Of a DNA stretch of 64,000 nucleotides, positions 22,328 to 33,583 are shown piece after piece. The position numbers and the translations under genes were made by a program. The first letter of the stretch is position 1; each line of letters opens with the position of its first letter. The DNA comes from Ophiobolus disseminans (Eukaryota; Ascomycota; Dothideomycetes; Pleosporales; Phaeosphaeriaceae). The notes beneath the pieces are model-generated. The model was not told where the DNA came from, did not search any database, and worked only from the letters and a program-made list of their open reading frames with translations. The stretch covers positions 217,502-281,501 of the forward strand of contig MU006220.1 in assembly GCA_010093685.1 (NCBI GenBank), read 5' to 3'.

Positions 22328-23182
22328 TCAAGTCGCCTTCCCACCTTCTGGATGGCCGCCGTTTAGATGCAATATCCGCTTGACACTATCCACGCTCTTC
22401 TCAAGATGTGGATGCCGGTGTATGAAACCAGCTTCATGCCCGTTGACGGCCATGCCTGTGATGCTGCGCTTCTTGCCTGCCAAAGGGTCTGCCAGTGCTG
22501 CTCTCGGAGGCCACTCGTCGCTGTCTTTCCAGCCTTGAACCAGCGCTTTGGTCATGTCGCCGAGGTTGATGGGTACCGATGGGGTGCGTGCTGAAACTAC
22601 GATTTTCTGGTAGATGTCTGGGTATGCTTTTGGAGTGATGGATGCGCGGATGGGGTTCGAGTCGAGTAGGCGAGGCGCAACGGGCACCACGTCGAAAGTC
22701 TCTGCTATGGTGCTGTCGGGCGACTGCGGGTCGGAGTCTGATGGCGTGTCCTCCTCATGAATCTCTCCCTCAACGTGAGGCCCAGTGTTGACCGCGCGCC
22801 GCTGCCGAGTGCCGTACTTCTTTACGCTTGCGGCTCCCGTCCATAGATCTCGTCGCTCCACCCATATTCTCAGCCCTGGGTTGTCCTGCATCTCCGCCTC
22901 TAACCGCTCTCTGCGCCTCTTCCTGCGCGCTTCCCGTGTCCGCGCAACGACATCGCCTATGCTGTCTGGACCATCGAACCTGTAGGGGCCCGCCTCTTCC
23001 CCGCCGCTGGAGTCGCCTGACTCAGACTCGCCGTAGTAGCGTTCACGGAAGTCCCGTGCGTCGCGCACTTCTTCGTCAGAGGCGGACCATTCTGGTGGCA
23101 CGTCTGGATAAGCCCAGTCGCTGCGGATGCGATCTTCGAGGAAGCGCTTGGCGGCCCTTGCGGCGGTTTGGTTGCTCTCCAT
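22328..23182 (-). CDS. Gag1-like clamp domain (DUF4050) protein
   Basis: A single 284-codon exon encodes a hydrophilic fungal protein with a C-terminal Gag1-like clamp domain (Pfam DUF4050 family). The diagnostic region at about residues 168-232 contains LLDSNPIRASITPKAYPDIY, then PSVPINLGDMTKALVQGWK and EWPPR. The N-terminal half is acidic and Ser/Gly-rich with an Arg-rich patch (RRKRRRERLEAE) that may be a nuclear signal or helix. The domain name comes from yeast Gag1, and the function of filamentous-fungal members is not established. No intron is needed. The gene is divergent from sphingosine-1-phosphate lyase, with about 690 bp between the starts. Confidence 0.82.
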   Translation of the reverse strand: MESNQTAARAAKRFLEDRIRSDWAYPDVPPEWSASDEEVRDARDFRERYYGESESGDSSGGEEAGPYRFDGPDSIGDVVARTREARRKRRRERLEAEMQDNPGLRIWVERRDLWTGAASVKKYGTRQRRAVNTGPHVEGEIHEEDTPSDSDPQSPDSTIAETFDVVPVAPRLLDSNPIRASITPKAYPDIYQKIVVSARTPSVPINLGDMTKALVQGWKDSDEWPPRAALADPLAGKKRSITGMAVNGHEAGFIHRHPHLEKSVDSVKRILHLNGGHPEGGKAT

Positions 23183-23874
23183 GGTGGGTGCCGATGCGGG
23201 CCGGTCGGTGCGGTGCGACAGTTGATAATGTGGAACAATCGATCGTCGGTATAGCGAATGGAGTGACAGCGTTGAAAATAGTGGGGACGAGTGAGAGCCG
23301 ATACTGTGCCTGGGATCTTGGACAATATAAGGTTGACGTGCGGATCATGACATCGACGTTCACAGCAGATGCAGGGAACGGTGGGGCTAATCTAGCCCGG
23401 TCAACGCAAGAACAACTCACCCCAGGCTTTTGCAGCGTCACCTGATATGGTGGGGTGATGCATTATGTACTAACGCATGAGCAATTGCCATGTCACAGTC
23501 GGCGACGCAAGCATTGGTGCGTTTGACTGTTTACGGTTTGCCTTTGTACTTGCGATTATGCCGAGGCACAGTTTAGCCACACTTCACCTCCGTCTGGCTG
23601 CATGTCGTACAGGAAGCATGATTGGATTTGCAAACTGTGAAGCTGAGGTATTCTCGAAACTCGCATCTAATATCAGATTGATGCAAACACCCGTGGGCGC
23701 TAGAAGCCGTTGACAGCTCGGGCCGTCCGTGGCGCTTGCTCCGCTGTGGCATGTGAAGGATGCCGCGGCTTGACGTAGATCCGCCTGCTCTCGCGATAGA
23801 TACCGACCTTCATCCTGCGTGACCTATCTCCACCATGTCATTTTGCAACCCACGGGTCTAGCTCCACAGTATTC
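23183..23874. promoter_or_regulatory. Divergent promoter region of Gag1-like and DPL1 genes
   Basis: These 692 bp lie between two divergent start codons, so both promoters should be here. Small open frames on both strands are interpreted as chance. No specific factor site was recognised. Confidence 0.45.
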
Positions 23875-25679
23875 ATGATGCCAGGCTCGTCGCGACTACC
23901 CGTCAGTCTGCGCGACACGTTCAATGCGCGGAAGAGCTCCGCTAAGGGCCAGCTTATCGCGTTGAACATCGAAGTGTATGCTCCTCACGCCTTATCGGAT
24001 GTCTCATGAAACTGACCAGTCTCAAGCCTCCGAAACATCATCTTCGTGCTCTTTCTGCTGCGATGGACGCGCAAACTATTCTACCAGCTCAAAGGTCGCG
24101 GCGTCTTTGGATCGCTCGGCGACCTATACATCAACATTCGCCGCTACCTCTACGGCGTCTTCCTACGCTTACCCGGTGTGAGAACGAAAGTGCAGACACA
24201 AATATCAGAATCGCTTCTTAAGCTCGAGCGCAAGCTTGTGCCCAGCGGACCCGGCGTCGAGCGCATCACCAGCTTGCCCGGCACAGGATGGAGCGAGGAG
24301 GAGGTGCGCAAGAAGCTGGGCGAAATGGCAGATATGGAGCACACCAGATGGGAAGACGGCAGAGTCAGCGGCGCTGTCTACCACGGTGGCGACGAGTTGA
24401 TTCGACTGCAGACTGAGGCTTTTGGCAAATTCACGGTTTCTAATCCTATCCATCCTGACGTCTTTCCTGGAGTGCGCAAGATGGAGGCCGAAGTCGTGGC
24501 TATGGTAAGATGCATCGCCCCACGTACCAAATTTGTGACTAACGATAGTAGGTCCTCTCTCTGTTCGGAGCTCCTGAAGGCGCAGTGGGCGTTACCACCT
24601 CTGGCGGCACCGAGTCCATCCTAATGGCATGTCTCTCTGCGCGCAACAAGGCCTACAAGGAGCGCGGCGTCACCCAACCCGAGATGATCCTCCCTGAAAC
24701 AGCACACACGGCTTTCCGCAAAGCCGGCGAATATTTCAAGATCAAGGTGCATCTCGTCGCATGCAATGCGCCGACTTACAAAGTCCATCTTCCTTCCGTC
24801 TCGCGTCTGATTAACCCCAACACAGTGCTGCTGGTAGGCTCGGCACCCAACTTTCCGCACGGCATCATTGACGACATCTCTGGTTTGAGCAAGCTGGCGC
24901 AGAAGAAGAGGCTGCCTCTGCACGTCGATTGCTGTCTCGGATCGTTCATTATTCCACTCCTGTCCAAGGCCGGCTTTGAGGCCGAGCCGTTCGATTTCCG
25001 CCTCAGGGGCGTCACAAGCATCTCTTGCGACACGCACAAGTATGGTTTCGCACCCAAAGGCAACTCAACCGTGCTGTACCGCTCGGACGACTTCCGCAAA
25101 TACCAGTACTTCATCTCGCCCGACTGGTCTGGTGGTGTTTACGCCTCGCCTTCGATTGCAGGTTCGCGTCCTGGTGCGCTGATTGCAGGATGCTGGGCTA
25201 GTCTCGTCAAGCAGGGTGAGAACGGATATATTGATGCGTGCCACAAGATTGTTGGCGGTATGAAGAAGATTGAGGCTGCTATCCGAGAACGACCGGAACT
25301 TGCTTCCGACCTTAAGGTTATTGGGCGACCACTTGTCTCTGTCGTGTCTTTCCTCTCTAACACTATCGACATATACGACATCGCGGATGGTATGTCGACC
25401 AAGGGTTGGCATCTAAACGCTCTGCAGAACCCGCCTGCTATCCACATTGCTGTCACGCTTCCAATCGTGGCGGTGGTGGACAAGCTCATTGAGGATTTGG
25501 TAGAGGTTACGGAAGATGTGAAGGACAAGGAGAGACGTCGCATCGCAGAGGGTAAGAGTGCAAAGGGCGCTGTCAAGGGTGACGCAGCGGCTCTGTACGG
25601 AGTTGCTGGGAGCCTGCCGAACAAGAGCGTGGTTGTGGACTTGGCCAAGGGCTTTTTGGATACCCTGTACAAAGCGTGA
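23875..25679 (+). CDS. DPL1: Sphingosine-1-phosphate lyase (dihydrosphingosine phosphate lyase)
   Basis: This PLP-dependent ER-membrane enzyme cleaves phosphorylated sphingoid bases to phosphoethanolamine and a fatty aldehyde, the exit step of sphingolipid metabolism. Exons 23875..23975, 24027..24504 and 24552..25679 give 568 aa. Junctions restore ALNIEVLRNIIFVLFLLRW (the single N-terminal TM) and EVVAMVLSLFGAP. PLP-enzyme features are GVTTSGGTESILMA, HVDCCLGSFI and CDTHKYGFAPKG, in which Lys 356 is the expected Schiff-base lysine. HTRWEDGRVSGAVYHGG and HPDVFPGVRKMEAE are characteristic of the S1P lyase branch of group II decarboxylases. Length matches yeast Dpl1 (about 590 aa). Start could be either of two consecutive ATGs. 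Confidence 0.96.
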
Positions 25680-25751
25680 TGCAAACTTTCAGACTGTTAT
25701 CTTTCCATCCAGACTGTTCATAGCGTAGCATTAATACACTCGACCGCATTT

Positions 25752-26537
25752 CTACATTGTCGCAGACGGCTGCTGCGAAGCCTCAGGAATACCCGCCGCG
25801 ACCTCCTCCAACGGCAGCTTCTTCCTCGGCCTCTTGAGATCCGCCTCGGTGACACCGTTCAAACCAACCTTCGTAATACCCATAACCGGCGCATCGCCCT
25901 TCCTCACAAACTCATACAAGCCCGGCAGCTTGTTCCCCGCCAGCCGAAACGCATCCTTGACAACCTGCTCGTGCAAGTCTCCCTGAATCTCAAAGATGAT
26001 CTTGCTCACCGCCACCCTCGCCGTCCAGCGATCAAAGCTGCCCTTTCCCTTGCCCATACGGCTCTCATTACCGCTCGTGTACACGCCAATGTTGGCAGCG
26101 ATGCGCATATACAGGCGGAACTTCATGCCCCTGAGGCGCTTGCGGATCGTTTCCTCAGCGATTCGCAGCTGCTGCGAGGAGATGCGGCGGTCGTGGTCGC
26201 GCATGCGGATGCCGTAGTCGCCCCACACAACGGTGGTGCCGCGCATGCTGCCGCCCGTGGGCACTCTGCAGCGGCCTTTGCGGGACTTGCGCGACTCGCC
26301 GGCTTTGGGGGCGAGGTAATTGTGCTGGGAGGGGGTGGCGGAGAAGAAGCGGACGGCGGGTTTGGTGACGGGGGCGAGGAACTGGCATCGCGGGAAGTGT
26401 GGTTGTGGGAGTACTTAGTGGTGTTAGGTGTTGCGATTGAATTGAGACGCGGAATATTTACATCGTGGCCGTGACGATGCAAGGCTCATCTGACTGAATT
26501 GAGCCAGCAGGCTTTGCTGTATCCTCGGCGGCGGCAT
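25752..26537 (-). CDS. MRPL16: Mitochondrial large-subunit ribosomal protein uL16m
   Basis: This is a component of the mitochondrial 54S subunit near the peptidyl-transferase centre. Exons 26462..26537 and 25752..26413, joined over a 48-nt GTAAAT...CTAAG intron with a CCTAAC branch, give 245 aa. The first 60 residues (MPPPRIQQSLLAQFSQMS ... FLAPVTKPAVRFFS) are a basic presequence, followed by QHNYLAPKAGESRKSRKGR, the normal start of the mature protein. The uL16 core contains RKGRCRVPTGGSMRGTTVVW, the SRMGKGKGSFDRW motif and KLPGLYEFVRKG. It ends 72 bp from the stop of DPL1, so the two genes converge tightly, and it is divergent from the RFC1 gene. Confidence 0.93.
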
Positions 26538-26826
26538 GGTGTCGTTGTGTGATGCAGTCGCTGTTGATTCACTATTGCCGAACCTTGAAGTTCTGGGAAG
26601 CATGGGCCAGGCTGTGACTGCCCGGTGTGGCTGAAATAATTAGTGCAGGCTGTCGCGTCCGGTGCCTAATGGCTTCGCGAGCGCGTCGTGCACGTCAACG
26701 CCCGCCGTCACCCGTCGTATTCAAACACCCTCCACTTCCACCACCTCCACCCATTGTTGGTGCAATTTTCTTGTCGGAATCGCTTGCACCGTTGGCTACG
26801 ACACAGAGCCCTCTTTTGCGCTCAAG
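26538..26826. promoter_or_regulatory. Shared promoter of uL16m and RFC1 genes
   Basis: Only 289 bp separate the two divergent ATGs. A pyrimidine-rich CCACCTCCACC tract precedes the RFC1 start. No factor-binding site was identified with confidence. Confidence 0.45.
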
Positions 26827-29800
26827 ATGCCTGCCGACATCCGCAGCTTCTTTGGCGGTGGTGGGCCGAAGGCGAGCCAGGGTAGCCAGAGCTCGCAGAA
26901 GAAAGATGAGGTATGTTTGCATCCTTTGGTGTTATCATGACCCAATCGCACAATTTGGGACTTGTCAAACCCTGTTATGAGGTTGCAAGCACACCACATT
27001 GCATATTTATTCAGATTTCGGAACCTTGACAAGAAGACTAATCTTCTATAGAAACCAGCGAAGAAAGCGGCACCGAAGAAGACAGGTCGAGCAAGCAGAG
27101 TAGTAATGGATGACTCTGACGATGAGGAAGAGGAAGATGTGAAGTAAGAACGTCAGATACAATTCTACGGCCTCAAACTCACTGTATACAGACCGAAGAA
27201 GGCCACTCCGAAGAAGCCAGCGCCGAAGAAAGTAAAGCGCGAGCCTACACCCGAACCGGAACTCGAAGAGACGACCACTTCCGACTTCTTCGCCGCATCG
27301 AACAAGCCCAAGCGAACCGAGCCCGTCAAGAACAAGTCCACCGAGACCCCAAAGCCCACACCGAAGAAGGCAAACGGCAAAGCATCTAAGACTGCAACGC
27401 CTGCGTCCCATGGCAGAACATCCGGTCGGGCGAAGAAGCCTGTCACCTCCTACGCTGCACGAGACGACGACAACGAGTTTCCAGATGATGACCTGGACGA
27501 TGCGGATGACATCTTCGAAGACAACGTCAAGGGCAAGAACAAGGATGACTATGTTGAGGTCGCCGAGAGCGAGGACGACCTGGCAGTTAAGCTGCCGCAC
27601 AGGGGAACACCAGCCAAGCAGCAGAAGAAGATCAAGGAGGAAGACAACTTCGATCCCATGGACGAGGATGTGGACATGAAGGACATTGACGCGGAAGATG
27701 ACTTTGTCGAGCCTACTGAGGATGAGCAAGCTGTCAAGAGCAAGCCAAAGAAGACATCAACCGCGAGTAAAAAGCGCAAGTCGCCCGCAATCGACGACGA
27801 GGAAGAGGACGATCTTGAAGAGGAGAAGCCCAAAAAGAAACGAGCGCCATCGAAGTCACCCGCCAAGAAGAAAGCGAAGAAGGAGGAAGCCGTCGAGGAC
27901 GCCAGCATTCAAGCCATATATGACAGTATCCCGACAGTTCGCGCGCCCACACCCCCGCCCAAGGACAAGGACGCAAAGTTCGACTGGCGAGCTAATGCCG
28001 GTCGTGCAGAACCAGCGCCGCTTCAGGGCTCATCTGGCGACATGCCCGCTGGCTCAGATACATGTCTGGCCGGACTGACATTTGTCTTTACTGGTGTCCT
28101 GCAGCGATGGGGTCGGACAGAAGGTCAAGAACTTGTGAAGCGACATGGCGGTAAAGTTACAACCGCGCCAAGCAAGAAAACGAGCTACGTTGTGCTGGGT
28201 ACAGACGCCGGACCCAGTAAGTTGGCGAAGATCCGAGACATGGACATCAAGACCATCGACGAAGACGGTCTTACGATCCTCATCGAGAAACTCACAGCAG
28301 CGGGCAATCAAGGCGATTCGAAAGCGCAAGCAGCCTACAAGGAGAAGCAGAAAAAGGAAGAGGATAAGATCAAGACGCAAGCTGCTGAAATGGAGCAAGA
28401 GGAAAAGCAGCGCCAGAAAAAGCTCAAAGCTGCAGCCGCGGCTGCAGGCCGGACGACCGCATCCGCAGTTACAGCAGCTGCTCAGAGTGCTGGCCCTGAA
28501 GTGGATTCTCGACTCTGGACAACCAAATACGCACCAGCTACTCTCAACCAGATCTGTGGAAACAAGGCTACGGTTGAGAAGCTTCAGAGGTGGCTGCAAC
28601 GGTTTCCCAAGAACGTCAAAACGGGCTTCAAGCTCGCTGGGGCGGATGGAAGTGGCGTATTTCGCGCTGTCATGCTTCATGGCCCTCCCGGCATCGGCAA
28701 GACTACAGCAGCGCATCTGGTGGCCAAGCTTGAAGGTTACGACATTGTCGAGCGGAATGCCAGCGACACTCGAAGCAAGAAGCTCATTGAAGAAGGCTTG
28801 CGAGGGGTCCTCAGCACAAACTCGCTGCATGGCTACTTCGCTGGCGACGGCAAGAAAGTCGAGTCGGCAAAGAAGAAGCTCGTGCTTATTATGGACGAAG
28901 TTGATGGCATGTCAGCTGGTGATCGCGGCGGTGTTGGTGCGCTGGCCGCTGTCTGCAAGAAGACGGAAGTTCCCATGATCCTCATCTGCAACGACAGGAG
29001 GCAGCCCAAGATGAAGCCGTTCGATTATGTCACATTCGACCTACCATTCCGACGGCCGACTGTTGACCAGGTCCGCTCACGCATCATGACGATCGCTTTC
29101 CGAGAAGGCTTGAAGATGCCAGCGCCAGTTGTCAATGCCCTAATAGAGGGCAGCCACGCCGACATTCGTCAGGTTGTCAACATGATCTCGACGGCTAAAC
29201 TGGATCAAGAAGCCATGGACTTTGATAGCGGGAAGAAGATGTCCAAGAGCTGGGAAAAGCACGTCATCCTCAAGCCGTGGGACATCACACAGAAGATCCT
29301 TGGTGGTGGTATGTTTGCTCCCAGCAGCAAGGCTACCTTGAACGAAAAGATCGAACTGTACTTTAACGACCACGAGTTCAGCCCTCTCATGCTCCAGGAG
29401 AACTACCTGGGCACCAACCCTATGCTGGCCCTCAACAAATCCGGCAAAGAGCAGAACATGAAGAAACTTGAATTGGCATCTCAAGCAGCTGACAGCATCA
29501 GCGACGGCGACCTGGTTGACCGCATGATCCACGGATCTCAGCAGCAATGGAGCTTGATGCCCACACACGCAGTCTTCAGTTTCGTCCGGCCAGCAAGCTT
29601 TGTTTCCGGCAGCACAGCCGGCAACCAGACGCGCTTCACATCTTGGCTAGGCAAGAACAGCAGCCAGAACAAGTTGAGCCGGATGATCAAGGAGATCCAG
29701 GCTCATATGCGACTTCGATCATCTGGTGACCGACATGAGGTTCGACAGCAGTACCTACCAGTGTTGTGGACTCAACTGGTCCAGAAATTGCAAAAGGAGG

Positions 29801-30351
29801 GCAAAGATGCTGTGCCTGAGCTCATCGACCTGATGGACAGCTACTTCTTGACGAAAGATGACTTCGATGCCATCATGGAACTAGGTGTTGGTCCCATGGA
29901 CCAGGAGAAAGTCAAAATCGAGTCGCAGGCCAAGTCAACTTTCACACGACTGTGAGTGTTGCATCTCATTATTTGTTTGGTTCACTACTGACTTATCTGC
30001 AGCTACAATCAGGCAGCACATCCCATGCCATTTATGAAAGCATCGTCCGTCGTTGCACCCAAGAAGCAAGCGAAAGAGAAGCCCGATCTTGAAGAAGCGA
30101 TCGACGAGTCCGATGAGGGAGAGGTCGTTGAGGAGGTCAAAGACGAAGATGAAGACGTCGATCTGTCCAAGGACAAATACGTCAAGCAGCCAAAGAAGAA
30201 GGCAGCTCCCAAAAAGGGCGCGGCGGCCAAGAAAGGCAAGAAGAAGGCCACCAAAGACGAGGACGATGAGGACGATGAAGAGGAAGAGGAAGAGGTCAAG
30301 CCCAAAGGAAAGGGCAAGGGTAAAGCACCTGCGAAGGGCAAGAAGAAGTGA
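26827..30351 (+). CDS. RFC1: Replication factor C large subunit (clamp loader subunit 1)
   Basis: This is the large subunit of the RFC clamp loader that opens PCNA and places it on primer-template junctions. Exons 26827..26910, 27052..27143, 27192..29951 and 30003..30351 sum to 1094 aa. The N-terminus MPADIRSFFGGG is a PIP-box-like PCNA-binding motif. A long acidic/basic disordered region follows, then a BRCT domain at about 350-430 (LAGLTFVFTGVLQRWGR, KRHGGKVTTAPSKKTSYVVL), then an AAA+ module with Walker A GPPGIGKTT at about 556-564 and Walker B LVLIMDEVDGMS. The RFC1-specific C-terminal collar (YFNDHEFSPLMLQENY) and a Lys-rich nuclear tail close the protein. The last intron splits off only that tail. 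Domain order and length match yeast Rfc1 with a longer N-terminus. Confidence 0.96.
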
Positions 30352-32141
30352 GGCTGTTGCTTTGATCACTGATGGAAGTGTCTGGAATGCGACTCTTTCT
30401 AGGACACAGTGACCTCCATGGCTGGAGGTAGAGTGTTGATAGGAATCGACCGGCGTCATGAGCACCAGCTGTTCGCTGGAGCATACCACCAGCGTCATTA
30501 CATTGTACAATACGTTTTGATATCATAGCATTTCACGGCGCATGTTCAGTAGTAACAATATTCATGTGAAACTTCAACTTCAACTCTCAAGTCGCGTCTC
30601 AAATTACCAGTCAAGAAGGTCAAATAAATTCTCCAAGCTCACCACTAAATCCCACATCGTACCTCCAACACACTAAAATCATCATCCCCACTCCCTCCTG
30701 TTAAATCCGCACATGTCCCTCTCCCGAGGTCGGCGAGACCCACCCACTAATTCTCCCCTCTCCCGCAAAACGCAAACGCAACGCAACGCGCAAGCCTCTC
30801 CACCGTCGTTGTAACCGTACCCACAAACAATATACTCTCAGCAAGGGGTCCTTGCGCTGGGAGGGCAAAACGCCATGACTATGTCGTGTTCCTGGAGGGC
30901 GATCTAGATGGCGTGGTGCCAAGAAGGTAGTCACATGAGGCTGTTTGGTGGGGCGGTGAGGCTGATTGTGTTTAAGGGATGTGGAGCGAGTGCGAGTACG
31001 AGGGTTACGCTTTTCATGCAGAATCGAGCGTGTTTCCGACGTCAGTGTTTCGTTTGGAAAGATGAAGGGATGGGTTTGGTATGGGATGGGGTGGATGGGT
31101 TTGGTATGCAAAACTCCATCTTTACACGATACGATGCAAACTCGCCACGAAACGAAACGAGACGGAACGAAGCAAAACATGTAGCATCTAGAACATTTCT
31201 CATGCAAGCAAGCATTCTCAAATTTCCTCAGCTATCGCTCACGAGAATGCCATTATTCTCTATCAAAGACGAAAAGGAGTCCCAAGTAAAAAAACTAAAG
31301 CATCCACCTCGTGTTCCGATACGAGCATTCCGCACGCCACGTTCGCAGCCCCGTGCGCTGATGAAGACGCTAGGCCTCGTGTCCGCTTAGACGCTGAGGT
31401 AGTTCGTTGCTCAGCACTCGAGTCTGGCTGTTCCCAATCCCAAGGCTTTCGAGATGAATGGATATCCAAGACCCAAAGGCCATCCACGCTGCAATATTCC
31501 CAGAACGAGATGTGAAGGCGCTCCATCAGTTTGCCCCCGCCAAGGTCCCTGACATCATAGACGCACAGCCATGCAGCGGCGAAAACAAGACATGCAACCT
31601 GTCTAATTTTCTTCTTCTTTCTCGGCTGAAGTTAAGGCGTTCTGCTCGCGTAAACTTGTGCGACACGGGAATAGACATGCCTTCGCTTGATCAGCAGTGG
31701 CGATCACCAGCCCGAACGGGGTCATGATGGACATGTCATCCGCGTCGGCGGTGGTGCCAGGGTCACGAGAAAGCGAACGCGGTCAGGGTCTGTGGAAGAA
31801 GAGTGTGCATATGATGATCGTTGCGGTGAGTATTTATTTATTTGTTTGATTAATGTAGATTTAGAATGTAACTGTTTGCCACTATATTTCCATTCCGGAT
31901 AGCTAGCTATCTCAGCGCGCTGCTCAACAGTGCGGAACGTGGGTGTGATTACATAGATGAAGTGGTGCTAATAATACGATGCAATGCAATGCGATGCGAA
32001 TAGTTGTTCGCCAAGTGGTATCTCAGAAAGCAAAGCAACGCCGGAAATGCTCAGGAAAGAACGCCGTGCCCCAAAGCCGTATGTACCGTGTAATCCATGA
32101 TGCGTGCCGTATGTCTATGTGGTCTAAAAATGTGTTGGGGT
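30352..32141. other. Long convergent spacer (1.8 kb) without recognisable genes
   Basis: Two genes converge on this interval, so no promoter is expected, yet it is unusually long. Open frames at 30701..31207 (-) and 30908..31390 (+) overlap each other and are low in complexity. Around 31060-31190 there are GGGATGG-like and AACGA-like short repeats, and near 31975 a GCAATGCAATGCGATGCG tract. No gene is supported. Confidence 0.4.
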
Positions 32142-33044
32142 TCAACTGCTGTCCTCGCTGGTCGTTGCGGAACTAGTCGTTGATGATTCAGACTTGTGTC
32201 CTGGGATGGGGTCTAGTGTCCATTTCCACTCTCGTGTCCGCTTCCGTCTGCCAGCTACGGGTGTTTGTCCACCAGTGTCGCTGTCGTCTTCTGAGGATGA
32301 TGAATCTCGCTTCTCTCCGGTGCGAGGCTGTTTCGGTTGAGGCGAGCTTTCCAGCGACGACGATAATGTAGAGACAGATTTGCTCGGCGCGGGCTTGGTA
32401 GATTCAGAGCGTAGGGAGTGCTGCATGGCCGAGGAGTTTGAATCGGATGATTCAACCGAGGCGAGCGTGGACAGAGTCGAGACGGAAGACTCGAGGTCCG
32501 AGTGCGCCAAGGTGTATTTGACATTGGTGATCTCCTCTTCCAACGGCATGCGAAAAGACACCCGCTTCTCTGCAGGGAACATCGGCCTCGAAGATGTCAT
32601 CTTGCGTGGTATTACTGGGCTGTTGGCAAGAATCGAGATGAGGTTGTGCGGTTGCTTGTATGGTATTGAAGTAGTGGCCGACTCTTGGGAGGCCGATGTG
32701 AGTGTGGATGAGAGGGTCGAGGCTGAGCTGGGAGTGGTGGAGGAGCTGGTCGCATTCGGAATGCTGCTGTCTATCGAGAGTCTTGGTTTTGTGGGTCGTT
32801 CAAGGGCGGGGTAGGCGTTTGAAAAAGTATTGACTTTGGTGGGCGAGACTGCACTTAAGGTATCAAGTCGGAGACTGGCGCCTTTGCCAAAACTTCGTGG
32901 GGTCGAGGTGTTGACGGAGAGCTTCGGACGCTGCGAGGCGGGCCCGCGTGGTATTATAGGCAGCGAGGTGGTCATGTTGGACGATGTGGCAGGTGACGGA
33001 GAGTAGGCGGATGGCATCGAGTGTGATATAGTCGAAAGCATCAT
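32142..33044 (-). CDS. Ser-rich unrecognised fungal protein
   Basis: A single-exon 300-residue protein, Ser/Thr/Pro-rich and probably largely disordered. The most ordered-looking stretch is central, with SILANSPVIPRKMTSSRPMF followed by EKRVSFRMPLEEEITNVKYT, a short basic-then-acidic motif seen in some fungal hypothetical proteins. The C-terminus has a basic patch (GRRKRTREWKWTLDPIPG) that could act in nuclear import. No catalytic motif was seen. Composition is far from random because Ser codons dominate consistently in this frame. The start has two consecutive Met codons. The gene is divergent from the DNA polymerase iota gene, with 539 bp between starts. Confidence 0.72.
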   Translation of the reverse strand: MMLSTISHSMPSAYSPSPATSSNMTTSLPIIPRGPASQRPKLSVNTSTPRSFGKGASLRLDTLSAVSPTKVNTFSNAYPALERPTKPRLSIDSSIPNATSSSTTPSSASTLSSTLTSASQESATTSIPYKQPHNLISILANSPVIPRKMTSSRPMFPAEKRVSFRMPLEEEITNVKYTLAHSDLESSVSTLSTLASVESSDSNSSAMQHSLRSESTKPAPSKSVSTLSSSLESSPQPKQPRTGEKRDSSSSEDDSDTGGQTPVAGRRKRTREWKWTLDPIPGHKSESSTTSSATTSEDSS

Positions 33045-33583
33045 GCGTCGAATTCGTGCCTTGAGGGGGGCGGCGCAGGGCAGATGATGTGTATGGGGAT
33101 CCGTTCGTATTGGGCTGCTGATGGCAGTGATCCTGCTGGGGTGGGAGACTGAGAAAATCCGATCAAGTCCCAGACGAGCAGCGCGGCATCGTTTGATATT
33201 ATAGCGCTGCAGTTACGACGGCAAGCCGCCTCCTTGGAACCTGCAAGCATCTTCTCAACGCGCGGAATATGTGAGTTCGCTGGGTTAGACCAGCCGGATG
33301 TTGACGCAGGCGCAACGCTACGACTGGGCGTCCCGATTTAGAGCGCGTACCCAAAATAGAAGCGGTGGCAAACGCCAGACCTCTGACACTCCAACTCGAC
33401 AGGGGGGCCTCTTGCTGTATCGGATATTGCCAATGAAAACGGAGAACACGTCCAGCCTTGGCGCAGCTGCTTCATGGGCGTTTCGCACTCTGCGGGTTTC
33501 GAAGAGCCACGCGCTTCGTCCGTTCGCGCATACACCTTGCACTCCCACGTCGAAGCGCCAGCCGCGGAGAGATCGGCGCTTCC
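33045..33583. promoter_or_regulatory. Divergent promoter region of Ser-rich gene and polymerase iota gene
   Basis: These 539 bp between divergent ATGs are open in several frames on both strands, but no frame carries recognisable protein signals. Both promoters are expected here. Confidence 0.4.

Noticed and set aside
27046..27729. 227-codon minus-strand frame inside RFC1
   Set aside because: It is the antisense of the Lys/Glu-rich coding region, which is naturally stop-poor on the other strand.
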